Positions 30,401-38,894 of a stretch of 64,000 bases of DNA are shown here, piece after piece (the first letter of the stretch is position 1; each line of letters begins with the position of its first letter). The DNA is from Aurantiochytrium sp. KH105. Its lineage: Eukaryota > Sar > Bigyra > Thraustochytrida > Thraustochytriidae. The position numbers and the translations under genes are program-made. The notes beneath the pieces are model-generated. The model made no database searches, was not told the DNA's origin, and saw only the letters and a list, made by a program, of their open reading frames with translations. Location: positions 868,001-932,000 of the forward strand of contig BGKB01000021.1 in assembly GCA_003116975.1 (NCBI GenBank). The letters run 5' to 3'.

Positions 30401-31198
30401 GGCACTCAAGCTATCCGCCTTGTCGGTTTCCATGTTGATGTGCGCTTCGATGCCATCTCTGCAGGCGCCGTTCCAAGCGCGCACCGTCGGGTACTTTTTC
30501 CGCAGCGCGGCGGGGAGAATAGCCGAATTCTCCATGATACAGCTCGTCTCGTTTCCGTTCGGGAGGTCGAGCTTGATTGTCCAGGACGCGTCATCGTCGA
30601 CGTTCTCGGTGAGCTCGTTCACCACGCTCACGTTCATGGCCACGTACGCCTTTTGCACAATATCGCCCGCAGAGGCCTGCAGGCGCCTGTTCCTCCACAG
30701 GGCGCGCGCCTCGTCGGCGTGGCTCCCGTCGTCCTGCAGGCGCGACCACAGCGAGCTGAGGTCAGTCTCTGCCCGGGGGCCCGCGTCTGCCTGCGCGAGG
30801 CCGGCCAGCAGCGCGTACACGACCGCGAGGCCGGCCAGCGCCACCAGCCTCGCGGCCCCTCTCCCCTGTACTGTACGTGCACCTGCTGCCGCACGTGCAC
30901 CTGGAGTACGCGCGCCATGCACACGGCGCTCGCCGTCTCTCGAGGGGCGGGCGCGGCGGGCTCCGGGCAGCGGCGGCGGCGAGGCCGGCCTCGCCGCCGA
31001 GGGGGATCGAGCTGGCGCCGCCGCGCAGCAGGGCGCGCGGGGCTGGCGCCCGGGCATGGCGCAGTGAAGAGGCGTTTGTGGCCAGCAAGAAGAAGAAGGA
31101 GCAGCAGGGGATGGCGAAGAGGCGGCGGCAGCAGCGGGCGCCGTCGGCATCCGCGGGCGGCGTCTCCGCTGCGGCGGTCTCTGGGTCTGCGCGTCCAT
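27440..31198 (-). CDS. membrane-anchored M12B (reprolysin-like) metalloprotease
   Basis: About 1252 residues from the ATG at 31198; the N-terminal 90 residues are Ala/Pro/Arg-rich and the start or a 5' intron is uncertain. A hydrophobic segment (ARLVALAGLAVVYALLAGLA) precedes a propeptide-like region with KLDLPNG and KKYPTVRAWNG. The catalytic domain contains AHEIGHQLMGAHSF, the HExxHxxGxxH zinc site, followed by GSGSTIMGYANLC as the Met-turn. The next domain has DFRSYMP and SRFFPNMFNLV. One transmembrane helix (GAGVVIFAIALFAYRRK) leads to a long basic, Pro-rich tail with four SFHAEP-like repeats. No disintegrin or EGF module is seen. The extracellular part follows the pattern of bacterial secreted M12B proteases more than animal ADAMs. 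It probably acts on cell-surface or extracellular proteins. Confidence 0.85.
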   Translation of the reverse strand: MDAQTQRPPQRRRRPRMPTAPAAAAASSPSPAAPSSSCWPQTPLHCAMPGRQPRAPCCAAAPARSPSAARPASPPPLPGARRARPSRDGERRVHGARTPGARAAAGARTVQGRGAARLVALAGLAVVYALLAGLAQADAGPRAETDLSSLWSRLQDDGSHADEARALWRNRRLQASAGDIVQKAYVAMNVSVVNELTENVDDDASWTIKLDLPNGNETSCIMENSAILPAALRKKYPTVRAWNGACRDGIEAHINMETDKADSLSATVRMRDGEMYYVDSTAQNSSVYIMYNVREARITQLNASTNSSAIGDGERPANSSDTSNATFSCGTHGDPVIPEEDDDEVADANATSSGSGRLRRLEDGTVYSASYKFRMALIANRNYAAYHGGNKAAVLNAMGTLMARVNGIYSRELGVYFQLIDRNDELICSGSSCNFTLPNDSSLINYNKDFLDHVGIDTSEYDIGHSVSTGAGGVATYPSLCYTNNKARGTTGISNPIGDSFAVDYVAHEIGHQLMGAHSFKDCGSQLMAVAAVEPGSGSTIMGYANLCSGRNLQSYSDPYLHPVNLQQMRDFLETRVEKASDCGEVIVTDRERPVVSVIDDVCTVPVGNAFQLRGAASNDAAKESTFAWDRSDTGAQTYSDTSLGDFRSYMPIASQSRFFPNMFNLVNEVTSLSEHLPQTDMSMTMRFTARSYFNATKLLDGYAKDVIGDFGYEDVEVDFTSSVGPLQFTTATKSALSAGVTPLEYQTFKWDVANTDTISPNVEILVAIDTLVSKQAYDYSTDTVDLDWWLLAKVPNTGSASLKIPLMANNTALMTHFMIRSAVHDVFDGDRGCYFFDLATYSKAEAVSSSSPVTNGNATTPTSDIGSTTDSPSPSDTSAEDGKASLVPLVGGGAGAGVVIFAIALFAYRRKMRRRSNARSGSLSDQHDYTEPKPPLLKRFSSSFAFGKGNGGAPGESSFQMASAVHMGGPFDTVTAQPQRANLSHATSFHAEPAGASRYEGARNLRGGDTSFHAEPSSFRGAPKLHAATSFHAEPPSPRAPPSGFHAASSFRHDNHGNTPFGSRPSPREHHRYENDDNDREDDLESSRAQEAPSFVPRTPEPPKRPALDLSRLSWFRRNQEPTPEDYDEEQAAPPPRVARRPDPVPVRAYRPPEPALPRQGSSSPTWANARQNLRPTGASGVYRQPQSKRTSIRDLANRFLPVRPSDVARNGGSSSPWGGGGSGRGSRPSSDGSASSRSAWAASRWPHGDQ

Positions 31199-32160
31199 CG
31201 CGCTCGTCTCGCGCTCAGTGTCAGGCCGCGAGGGCCGGGCGCGGAGAGCGAGGCGCGAGCGTGCCCAACGAAGCCGGCCCGGGCGCAGGGCCTCGCGCCG
31301 ACGCTCGAGCGGGCTCGCCTCAATCAAGCGGCTCCGCCCCGCCCGCTGCTCGGCTCTCGCCTGCGTGCTCGCGTGCTCGCGTGCGTGCGTGGCGGGCGAG
31401 CGCGCGGCTGCGAAGGCGGATTGCTGTGCACCGCTCGCTTCGCTTTCGCTTTGCTTGGCTTTGCTTTGCTTTGCGTGCTTGCTTGCGCAAGGCCGAGCGA
31501 GCGAGCGTGCGCCGGCCGGCTGCACGTGCCCGACTTATTTTTATTTTATACTTCTTTCGCTTCTCTCTCCTGGCTGGCTGGTGGAAAGAGTGAACTGAAT
31601 GGGCGAATGATCGACTTTGCGCGTGCGCGAGTGGGCGGGTGCAAGTGAACTATCCCTGCGAGTGAATGAATGAACGAGGCAGATGCACGAGCCAGGAAAT
31701 GTGAAAACGAGGAAGGCAGGGTAAATAACCATCGGCCACGGGCACCGAACAGGACACTCGCTCGCTGCGCTGGAGGGAAGAACTTTCCGTGCACAAGCGA
31801 GCTGTGCGGCGGGCTATCTAGCTGCAGCTGCTGCTGCGCTGCTGCGCGCAAGGCGCCAGCGAGCGAGCGACAGAGCGGCCAGCGATGCGACGCGTCCCGC
31901 CGAAACCGCTTCTTGGCCGCGGTCGAGCACCGCACAGCGAGCGAGGGTCCCGCGCTAGACTCGCTGCAGGCCCCCCGGGCGACCGGTGTGCGCGCCCCGC
32001 TGCACACCGGACGCAGAGACATTCTTAGGGTTCGCAACGAGCGCGCGCAGTACCGCCCCCGCACGCGCACCACCGAGGTGGAGGGGCTAGTATCGGAGTC
32101 TACGCCGTGCTCACGGGTGAACAAGTTTGAAAAAAAAAAGGCAAAAGAAAACAGAAAATA

Positions 32161-32210
32161 AAAGAAAGAAAGAAAGAAAGAAAAAGAAAGAAAGAAAGAA
32201 AGAAAGAAAA
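32161..32210. repeat. (AAAG)n microsatellite
   Basis: About 50 bp of AAAG units with one AA insertion; purely purine on the plus strand. Confidence 0.95.
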
Positions 32211-33713
32211 AAGGAGGAGTTCAGGAGGGCGCGTGGCGGCGCGAGCTCCAGAAAACCACCTCGACTGCGATCGAGACCCGAATCCAAGACCTGTGCCGCC
32301 GGCCACATGCGGTTGTGCTGCTCTCGCGCAGGCCTGCAGGTCAGCTGCAGTCCGAGCGAGTGAGGAGCGTCGAAACGAGACGAGACGAAACGAAACGAGC
32401 GCGAGCGGGGGATAGCGGCGGCGGGATGGAGGACTCGTTTTCAAGTTGTTTCTCTATCTTTTATTTTTCCCTTTGGGGTGGAGAGCCTGAGCGGCACGGA
32501 CCGAAACGGCCACGAGCGAGCAAGGGACTGACTACGCGAGAGCCTTCTGGCTGGCTGGCTGGCTGGCTGGCTAGCGCGGACGACGCTTGCTTGCAGTTGC
32601 TTCCCTGCGCTGCTTCCTCGCGACTTGCTCTGTTCGGGTCTGGCCCGGAAACCTTGCGTGGCTGAATTCGAGGTGCTTGTCGTACAAGACGAGGTCGCCT
32701 CCTTCGAGTTGGCAGTCGCAGCGACTTGCACTCGCTCGCTCGCGGTCTTTGATCGCTGCAGGTTGTGGACGCAACTCGCTGTCGAGACGAGCGGGCGTGT
32801 GCACGATCGCCGCGCCACGGCGAAACGAACGCCACGGCAAAGCGAACGCCACGGGTCCTGGCGGCAGGGCGCCACGGCTTTGCATGGAATCCCGCCTCGC
32901 TTTTCTTCTGTCCTTTCTTCTCTACCAACAAGACAACAGTAAAAATAAAGAAAATGAAATAAAATGAAACAAAAAAATTACCTAACTGCAAGCCCAAGCA
33001 GAATCTCGAGCTCCTCCTCCTCGTGGCCCCTTTGCTTGGGCCACGCAAAATCGTCCCGCCGCCGCTGCCGCCGCCGCGAGACGAAGAGCGCGGCGGGCGG
33101 GCGGGCTGTCTCCTCGGGCTTCGCGCCGTGACGCACGCACAGAGGCTCGGCCTCGCGGCGCGGTGCGGGCGCAGCACGTTGGGGCGGTTCCAGCCGTGGC
33201 CGCGGGAGGGTGCACGGCGGGTTTGGGACATTTGCCAGGTCCCGCACGGCGCCAGAGCCTCCTCGCGCACCCGGACAGCGCCGGCGACCGTGTACCTCGG
33301 CGTGATCCGTCGAACGATCGAACCTACGCGCAGCCAGCCGACCCGCGCGCCAGCGAGCCAGCCAGATAGAGGAGGAGGTCGGTCTGGTCTGGTCTAGTCT
33401 GGCCTGGGCATGTCTGGTCTGGAACGCGCTGTCTGCCGACCAGCCTGAGGTCGATCATCTCCGCAACTCCTCCAGTCCCACGATTCATTCACGCAGCTGC
33501 AGATAAGATGAGATGAGTCAATGAGATGAAACAATGAGATGAAACAATGAGAAATGACTGACTAGCCTACTAGTTATAGCCTGTTTACGCCAACGGCTAC
33601 ATTTTTGATTTTGCTGGCGTCAATTACTTCGATGTGTGCACAACGCACATGCACACGCATTTGCAGTCAGTAAGCTGCGGCTGAAGGCCAAGACAGGCCT
33701 ACGAGTTTATCAA

Positions 33714-33757
33714 TTGATTGATTGATTGATTGATCGATCGATCGATCGATCGATCGA
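33714..33757. repeat. (TTGA)n(TCGA)n compound microsatellite
   Basis: About five TTGA units switch to about six TCGA units, ending 39 bp before the UPF0193 start codon. Confidence 0.95.
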
Positions 33758-33795
33758 CCAATCGAGCCAAGCCGAAGAAAGCGCAAGAGGCTGCG

Positions 33796-34569
33796 ATGCT
33801 TTCCTCGACTCCTACAACGCTGACGTCCGCGCAAATTCGTGAACTTGTTCGAAGAGCACAAGGCATCGAGGCCGGAGACACGAACAGGCAAAAACACGCC
33901 CGTCGCGGACAAGGAGGGCGTCGGGCAGTACACGATAGACCATGGGGTGCGCCAGCCAAGGATGCGGACAATGTGCTCACCAAACGCGCCATCAAGGTGC
34001 CAAAGGTAGGGCCCAAGCATCGCAGCAGAAGCCAACAGCCTGATCTCGATGATCATCCTGCAACTCAGCAGTACCGCCCTATGCGTAAACCTCATCGGCA
34101 AATTGAAGAAGAACGACGCGCCGAAGAAAACACCAAGTCGCAGGCGCCAATGAAACGAACGAGCTACAACAATCTTGACGCCGAGAAGCGTAAGTTGCAG
34201 TTGCAATTTCAATTCAAGGGAGGCATGGCGCTTCCCGAGGCCGGACTTCCAGGGAAAACGCAAGGACTCTTGCCGACCAACTTATTGCAGGGACGCGCAC
34301 CGCGGAAATCATTTCGAGCTCTTGAAGCAGAAACCCGGGCTGCCTATGCTGCCGAGCGACGCCGCACATCGGAACTCGAGAGCGACTTTGAGGAGGTCAT
34401 GACACTTATTGGAAAAAAGCAAGCCCTGCTCGACTCTCTTCCCGATACCAATGCGCACGCTATTGCCAAGGTGCGCGCTGAGCTCCACTCGCTCATGGAT
34501 CAATCGCGCACGATCGATGAGCTTCTCGAGGCAGATCGTCGACAACTGCGCTCGGGAGTCCGTCATTAG
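33796..34569 (+). CDS. UPF0193 (EVG1/C22orf23) family protein
   Basis: A 257-residue, highly charged helical protein. The family layout is visible: an N-terminal SAQIRELVRRAQ helix, a disordered basic middle, YNNLDAEKRKLQLQFQFKGG near the centre and the C-terminal FEEVMTLIGKKQALLDSL ... VRAELHSLMDQSRTIDELL coiled coil. These match the conserved parts of UPF0193/EVG1. The function is unknown; members track with organisms bearing cilia or flagella. The open frame runs upstream through the TCGA repeat only via a non-ATG codon, so the ATG at 33796 is taken. Slightly longer than the vertebrate protein. Confidence 0.78.
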   Translation: MLSSTPTTLTSAQIRELVRRAQGIEAGDTNRQKHARRGQGGRRAVHDRPWGAPAKDADNVLTKRAIKVPKVGPKHRSRSQQPDLDDHPATQQYRPMRKPHRQIEEERRAEENTKSQAPMKRTSYNNLDAEKRKLQLQFQFKGGMALPEAGLPGKTQGLLPTNLLQGRAPRKSFRALEAETRAAYAAERRRTSELESDFEEVMTLIGKKQALLDSLPDTNAHAIAKVRAELHSLMDQSRTIDELLEADRRQLRSGVRH

Positions 34570-35002
34570 TTTCTTTGGTCAAGGACTGGCACCATGTGTC
34601 GCGCAGTTTCGAGACCAAAGAGGAGGATGAATCTCGGTCAAGTTTTTACGCGGAGGCTTGCCAGTGGCCAGAACGTCTTACAAAGCTCCTTCATCCTTTG
34701 TCGTAATTCTTTGGAGCCGGACAAAGTGAGACGTGAGCTCTCATTTTCGAGGGCTGAGAAGTCATTCCTTCGAGGATTGCTTGCCTCTTTTTCTTGTTAA
34801 CAAGACAATGAGCAATGTGAATTGCGTAAAACAGACGAAATTGTGCACGATTGTCATTAATTTGTTCACGGAATCTTACTCTACGAAGTGCAACATGGGA
34901 AAAGAAAAAGAAAAAAAAAGGGGGGTGGAAAGGGGGAAGTCGTAAAAGGTGTGCTAATGAATTGGGGCTGACCTTTTTACTGACTGATCAAAGAATATGT
35001 GG
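34570..35002. other. convergent 3' spacer
   Basis: AT-richer DNA between the UPF0193 and CH-domain gene ends. No feature recognised. Confidence 0.5.
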
Positions 35003-35707
35003 TCAATCGGAGGTCTTGAAGCGATCGCAGCCACAAAAGTCCTTGAAGCGACCTAGCATAGCCTGCAAGGGGTCCTCTTCCTCCTGTTTGCTTCCTCGCC
35101 TCGAGGACCTCTTGCTGAGTCGAGATGACCTTCGTCGAGACGATGACGAGGACCGGCGCTTTGTTTCAGAAGGCTGAACGCTTGGCGGTTCCGCCACTAC
35201 TTCGTCTTCTTCGATTTCTTGCTCGACCATGACCTCATCGACGTCGTCAGCGGCGCTGTCATAGCCGTCGTCCGGAGCTCCAATCGGCGCGAGTTCCTCA
35301 TCTTCGCAAAGCTCCTCGAGGTGGACCATAATGGACAGAGCCTTTCGCACGTTACCGCTCTCGAGATCAGCGGTCGAGAGCGAGTCCGGGAGCGCGAGGC
35401 GCCGGCAGGCGTCCTGGAACTTGACCATGTTATCGCGCGCATGGAACGCGCGCATGTGCGCAGGGCTCTGGCGTACATCCTTGTACGATTTGACGCCGCT
35501 GTCCGGGACACGGGCCACAATGGAACAAAGCGCCGTACCGTCGAGGAGGTCCTGCGTGAACGCCTTGCGCCGCACTCGCACGCCCGTCATCTCCGTGACC
35601 CATTGCGCATAATGCTCGAGCAGCGCGCGGTCGTGCAGCGCGACGAGCTCCTCGCGCTCCATCGAGTACCTGCTCGACTTGCGCGCGTCCGCGGCCTTCA
35701 TCGGCAT
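35003..35707 (-). CDS. calponin-homology domain protein
   Basis: A 234-residue protein from the ATG at 35707 (a second ATG lies two codons later). Residues 16-125 form one CH domain: HYAQWVTEMTGVRV, DLLDGTALCSIVARV, FHARDNMVKFQDACRRLAL and the closing VRKALSIMVHLEEL. The FxARDNxxxF signature resembles GAS2/calponin-type single CH domains that bind actin or microtubules. The C-terminus is acidic, then a Ser/Arg run (SSSSRRRSSRLSKRSSRRG), likely phosphorylated, then a short helix. It may be a small cytoskeletal regulator; which filament it binds is not visible. Confidence 0.85.
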   Translation of the reverse strand: MPMKAADARKSSRYSMEREELVALHDRALLEHYAQWVTEMTGVRVRRKAFTQDLLDGTALCSIVARVPDSGVKSYKDVRQSPAHMRAFHARDNMVKFQDACRRLALPDSLSTADLESGNVRKALSIMVHLEELCEDEELAPIGAPDDGYDSAADDVDEVMVEQEIEEDEVVAEPPSVQPSETKRRSSSSSRRRSSRLSKRSSRRGSKQEEEDPLQAMLGRFKDFCGCDRFKTSD

Positions 35708-36285
35708 CTCGCTCGGCGTGCCTTCCTCCTCCTCCTCCTCACGGCCACTCGTGCAGCCGGCCTCTGCACGTCTCGCCGTCGTACGGGAGCTTCGCTGCGC
35801 CGCGCCGCTCGCCTGCCGCGCGCCCGCGCGCCCGCCCGTCCGTCTGCTTGCGCCGCGCGCTCGCACCTAAACGCGAATCGTCTTTGCATTGCTCTTTCGA
35901 GTTGCGTGCACGCGCTGCGCTGCGAGTGCTAATGGTCTGTAGTACTTTTTACTTTACCTCTTCATCGTGCACGCGCCGCCTCTGTTGGGCCACAGGAAGG
36001 AAACGAGCCATGCTGGGGAAACAGGAGAGAGACGTGTGGCGCACACCCTCCCTTTTCCCTGCTTCTGCTTCTTCTTCTTGGTCTATCAGCGCCATCGTCG
36101 TCATCATCATAAGCGAGACGAAGAGAATGGTCTCGAACACGCCTTGGCGCGAGAAAGGATAGGAGATACAGTGTCATTCGATCCGATGACTTCTACGACA
36201 ACTACATTTTCGTGGGAAACTACTACACTTCAACAATCGCGGACGATGCAATCAGTAAAAAAGAAAAGAAAGGAAAAGAGCGAGG
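35708..36285. other. spacer upstream of CH gene
   Basis: Holds the CH gene promoter and the 3' end of the VTT gene. GC-rich near the CH start, otherwise featureless. Confidence 0.45.
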
Positions 36286-37986
36286 CTATTTGACAGCGGC
36301 GACAGCGTCGTCGTCGGCCTCGCGCAGAATCTCGCGAAAACGCTTCATGAAGCTGGTCAGCGCGTACAGGAAAAGCGCCCCGGCGAGGATACCAACGAGG
36401 AGAATCGGCAACGAGTCCTCGGGAAGCAAATCGCGCAGCTTCATTTTGCCGTCGAAAATGTCGGCAAGATTCGTCGCAGACGCCCCCACCGCAGTCCAGG
36501 CCGCAGCGAACGGAATAGAACTGACAATCGAGGCAATCCATATCTTGAAGACATCAATGTCAAGCGAAGCGAGACCGTAGTTCTTGACGATCATGGGCAA
36601 ATATGCACACCGAATCATGACGATGACGGGAAAACCTTCCATCTTGACAGCCTTTTCCAATGTACGTAATATCGGAAAACGAGTCAACAGACGCCTCTGC
36701 ACCATGTCCCGCAAGAAGAAACGAGTGAGCAAAAGACTCATCACCGTACCAAGATTCTTACCTAAAATGGAGACGACAACGCCAACGCGAAAGCCAAACA
36801 GGTACCCGGGCACCATCTCCAGCACGCTGCACGGCAAAAGGGCCGCAACCCACACGGCAAGAAACATCGAGTAGTAGATTGGACCCCACACATCTCCTTG
36901 AGCGCGAATCCAGTCCACTGCCTTGACCATTGTACCCTGAAGACTAGGCAGCGACTCACGCTGCCAGTACCCAACGCTGGCCGCGAGCAAGATTGCCCCA
37001 ATCGCGCCAATATTCCACCAAATACGTCCGCGTGCCACCAGCGTCTCTTCCTCGTTCTGCTTGAGGGCCTCTGAAATTGCCTCCGCGGCCTTGGCATCGC
37101 CTTTCTCGTTGCTGAGCGCAAGCTTGCGCATCTTTTCGCTGACCCTGGCGCGGACCTTGGAGACGACCAAAACCGCCACTCCAACACCGAGAATGACCGC
37201 AACACCAAGCATCACACGTTGCATGGGGTCCACTGGAAGCATGTCATGCAGCGAACGTTCTCCGCGAAAGATGCTTTGCAAGTCACGTGAAGAGGCACCC
37301 AAGCTCGCCCACAACAGGCTGAACGGCACACCGGCGAGCGCACTCGACGCTGCGAAGCGCGCAAAATCCACGTCCAGCACGCTAATGCCATAGTTTTTGA
37401 AAATCATGGGCACGTACGAGAGGCGCACGACCACAAGAACAGGCAAACCTTCTTCCTCGACAGCCTTGCCGACGACGCGAATCGTTGGGTAATTGTCGAA
37501 AAACCAACGTTTCAAGGCCGCTTTGAAAAACGTGCGGCACACGAGAAAGCTGAGCGCTGCGCCGAGGATCTTGCCAACGAGTGAGACTGCAAAGCCGACC
37601 TTCACGCCGTACAGAAAGCCGGGCACGACCTCCACGATGGAGCACGGCAGCAGACAGGCAATCCAGATGGCCAAGAAAATGGTATAATACACTGGCCCCA
37701 TCTCACCTTGTGCCTCGATGAGAGCAATGGCGTCCTCGGCCATCCCTGACACACTCACCTCCCCTCCCTTGGTCTCGCTGTACGTAGAAAATGCCCAAGC
37801 GAGCGCTGCAACGGCGCAAGCGCCAGCCACGGTCTGGACGAGGGCTTTGCTGCTGCTCCCATCGCCTCGAGTGTCGCCGCTCTCCGTTGTCGAAGGCGGT
37901 TCCGACGGCGACAGCGTTTTGGTCGTCGTCGCCGCCGCCGCCGCAGGTGACGACGTCTTCGCGGACGGGCGTGTCTTTGCCGCCAT
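36286..37986 (-). CDS. duplicated VTT/DedA-type membrane protein
   Basis: A 566-residue polytopic protein from the ATG at 37986 (AAGATGG); an ATG 24 codons upstream has a weaker context. It contains two VTT units, about residues 80-235 and 345-510. Each shows YY-FLA-W---LLPCS--E-VPG-L-G, then VS--GK-LG---S and V-R--Y-PMI-KNYG---LD-D. VTT proteins (TMEM41, VMP1, TVP38, bacterial DedA) have re-entrant loops and include lipid scramblases or transporters. A tandem fusion of two units in one chain is unusual. The first 35 residues are Ser/Thr/Ala-rich. It may act in ER/Golgi or plastid-like membranes; location is not shown. Confidence 0.87.
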   Translation of the reverse strand: MAAKTRPSAKTSSPAAAAATTTKTLSPSEPPSTTESGDTRGDGSSSKALVQTVAGACAVAALAWAFSTYSETKGGEVSVSGMAEDAIALIEAQGEMGPVYYTIFLAIWIACLLPCSIVEVVPGFLYGVKVGFAVSLVGKILGAALSFLVCRTFFKAALKRWFFDNYPTIRVVGKAVEEEGLPVLVVVRLSYVPMIFKNYGISVLDVDFARFAASSALAGVPFSLLWASLGASSRDLQSIFRGERSLHDMLPVDPMQRVMLGVAVILGVGVAVLVVSKVRARVSEKMRKLALSNEKGDAKAAEAISEALKQNEEETLVARGRIWWNIGAIGAILLAASVGYWQRESLPSLQGTMVKAVDWIRAQGDVWGPIYYSMFLAVWVAALLPCSVLEMVPGYLFGFRVGVVVSILGKNLGTVMSLLLTRFFLRDMVQRRLLTRFPILRTLEKAVKMEGFPVIVMIRCAYLPMIVKNYGLASLDIDVFKIWIASIVSSIPFAAAWTAVGASATNLADIFDGKMKLRDLLPEDSLPILLVGILAGALFLYALTSFMKRFREILREADDDAVAAVK

Positions 37987-38894
37987 CTTGCCGAGCGCAA
38001 GATGTGCCCGCTGCCACGTTGTTCTGCATCTACTTCTTGACTTGCATCTTCGATTCATCCACCGGCTGTGTAGTCACAGCCTATGTATAGCCGGTAGTTA
38101 GCGGGTACGTATACCGCCTATGAAGGCAAGGTGTTATGGTATTCATTCGTTTGTCCAAGCAAGGAAGAGCGACGCGGTGCACACAACAGAAGCTGGAGCT
38201 TTCCTTCATCGCGCAGAGTATTTGTTTTGTCTTTGCAAGCGTCAGTCATTGCGTGTTCGAGGGAAGTAAAGTTTGTCCGCACACGAACAAGCATACAATC
38301 AAACACAACTATATTCAGATCCAGCTGGCCAGAACGCAAATAACTCTTGCAAATGTAGAATGTCGTGTGGTCATGTCGATCATGATCATCATGATTGTCA
38401 CAGCCGCAGGTTGAACCTGAAAAATGGGGATACCTTTTGGGCCTCAAATGTCAAGGACGCTTCGAATTCGCCTCGACCATCATCCGAACCTGTACTTATC
38501 AGTGCGTTGAAAATAAGTGTTCTGGATACGAACGCACGCTTCGCTTTTCGCTGGCCTTTAGGCGTACTGCACGGCAAAATTTAACTGAGCAGCAAGGCTT
38601 CAAGTTCAAGTTGGCTGAGGGCACCGTTACCATAATATTCTACAATAAAAGGATATACTTCTCTACCAACCTAACGACCGCGGCCGCGGCGGCAAGTCAA
38701 TGCGGTCGAGTTCGAGACAAACGTCAATCTGCGTGCGCTCTTGCGCGGCAACGTCGTGACGGGACAGGGAGCCGAGGCAGTGGCACGCGCGTACCTGCGA
38801 GTTTGCGTGCGCGCGCGCGTGCAGCCTTGCGCAAACCACTGACCAACCGACTGACCGACCGAGCCATCGCCCGGCAATCAGTCAAACCAGCACC
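37987..38894. promoter_or_regulatory. divergent promoter region, VTT / primase
   Basis: 908 bp between divergent starts. The middle (38100-38660) is AT-rich compared with its surroundings; an open stretch without ATG runs from 38395 into the primase leader. No motif is defined. Confidence 0.45.

Larger units (their letters stand above)
31199..33795. other. intergenic low-complexity tract
   Basis: No supported gene in 2.6 kb. The in-frame upstream extension of the metalloprotease (to 31525) starts on a non-ATG codon and looks like translated leader. Repeats include TTTGC-type period-5 DNA (31441-31475), AAAG (32161-32210), ACGAG-type (32370-32400) and CTGG (about 32548-32575). GGTCT-type period-5 DNA (33381-33423), a 13-bp unit repeated about three times (33519-33557) and TTGA/TCGA (33714-33757) follow. 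Confidence 0.5.

Noticed and set aside
32461-33270. 269-codon minus-strand frame
   Set aside because: Crosses low-complexity DNA, shows no domain and its frames compete with equally long ones.
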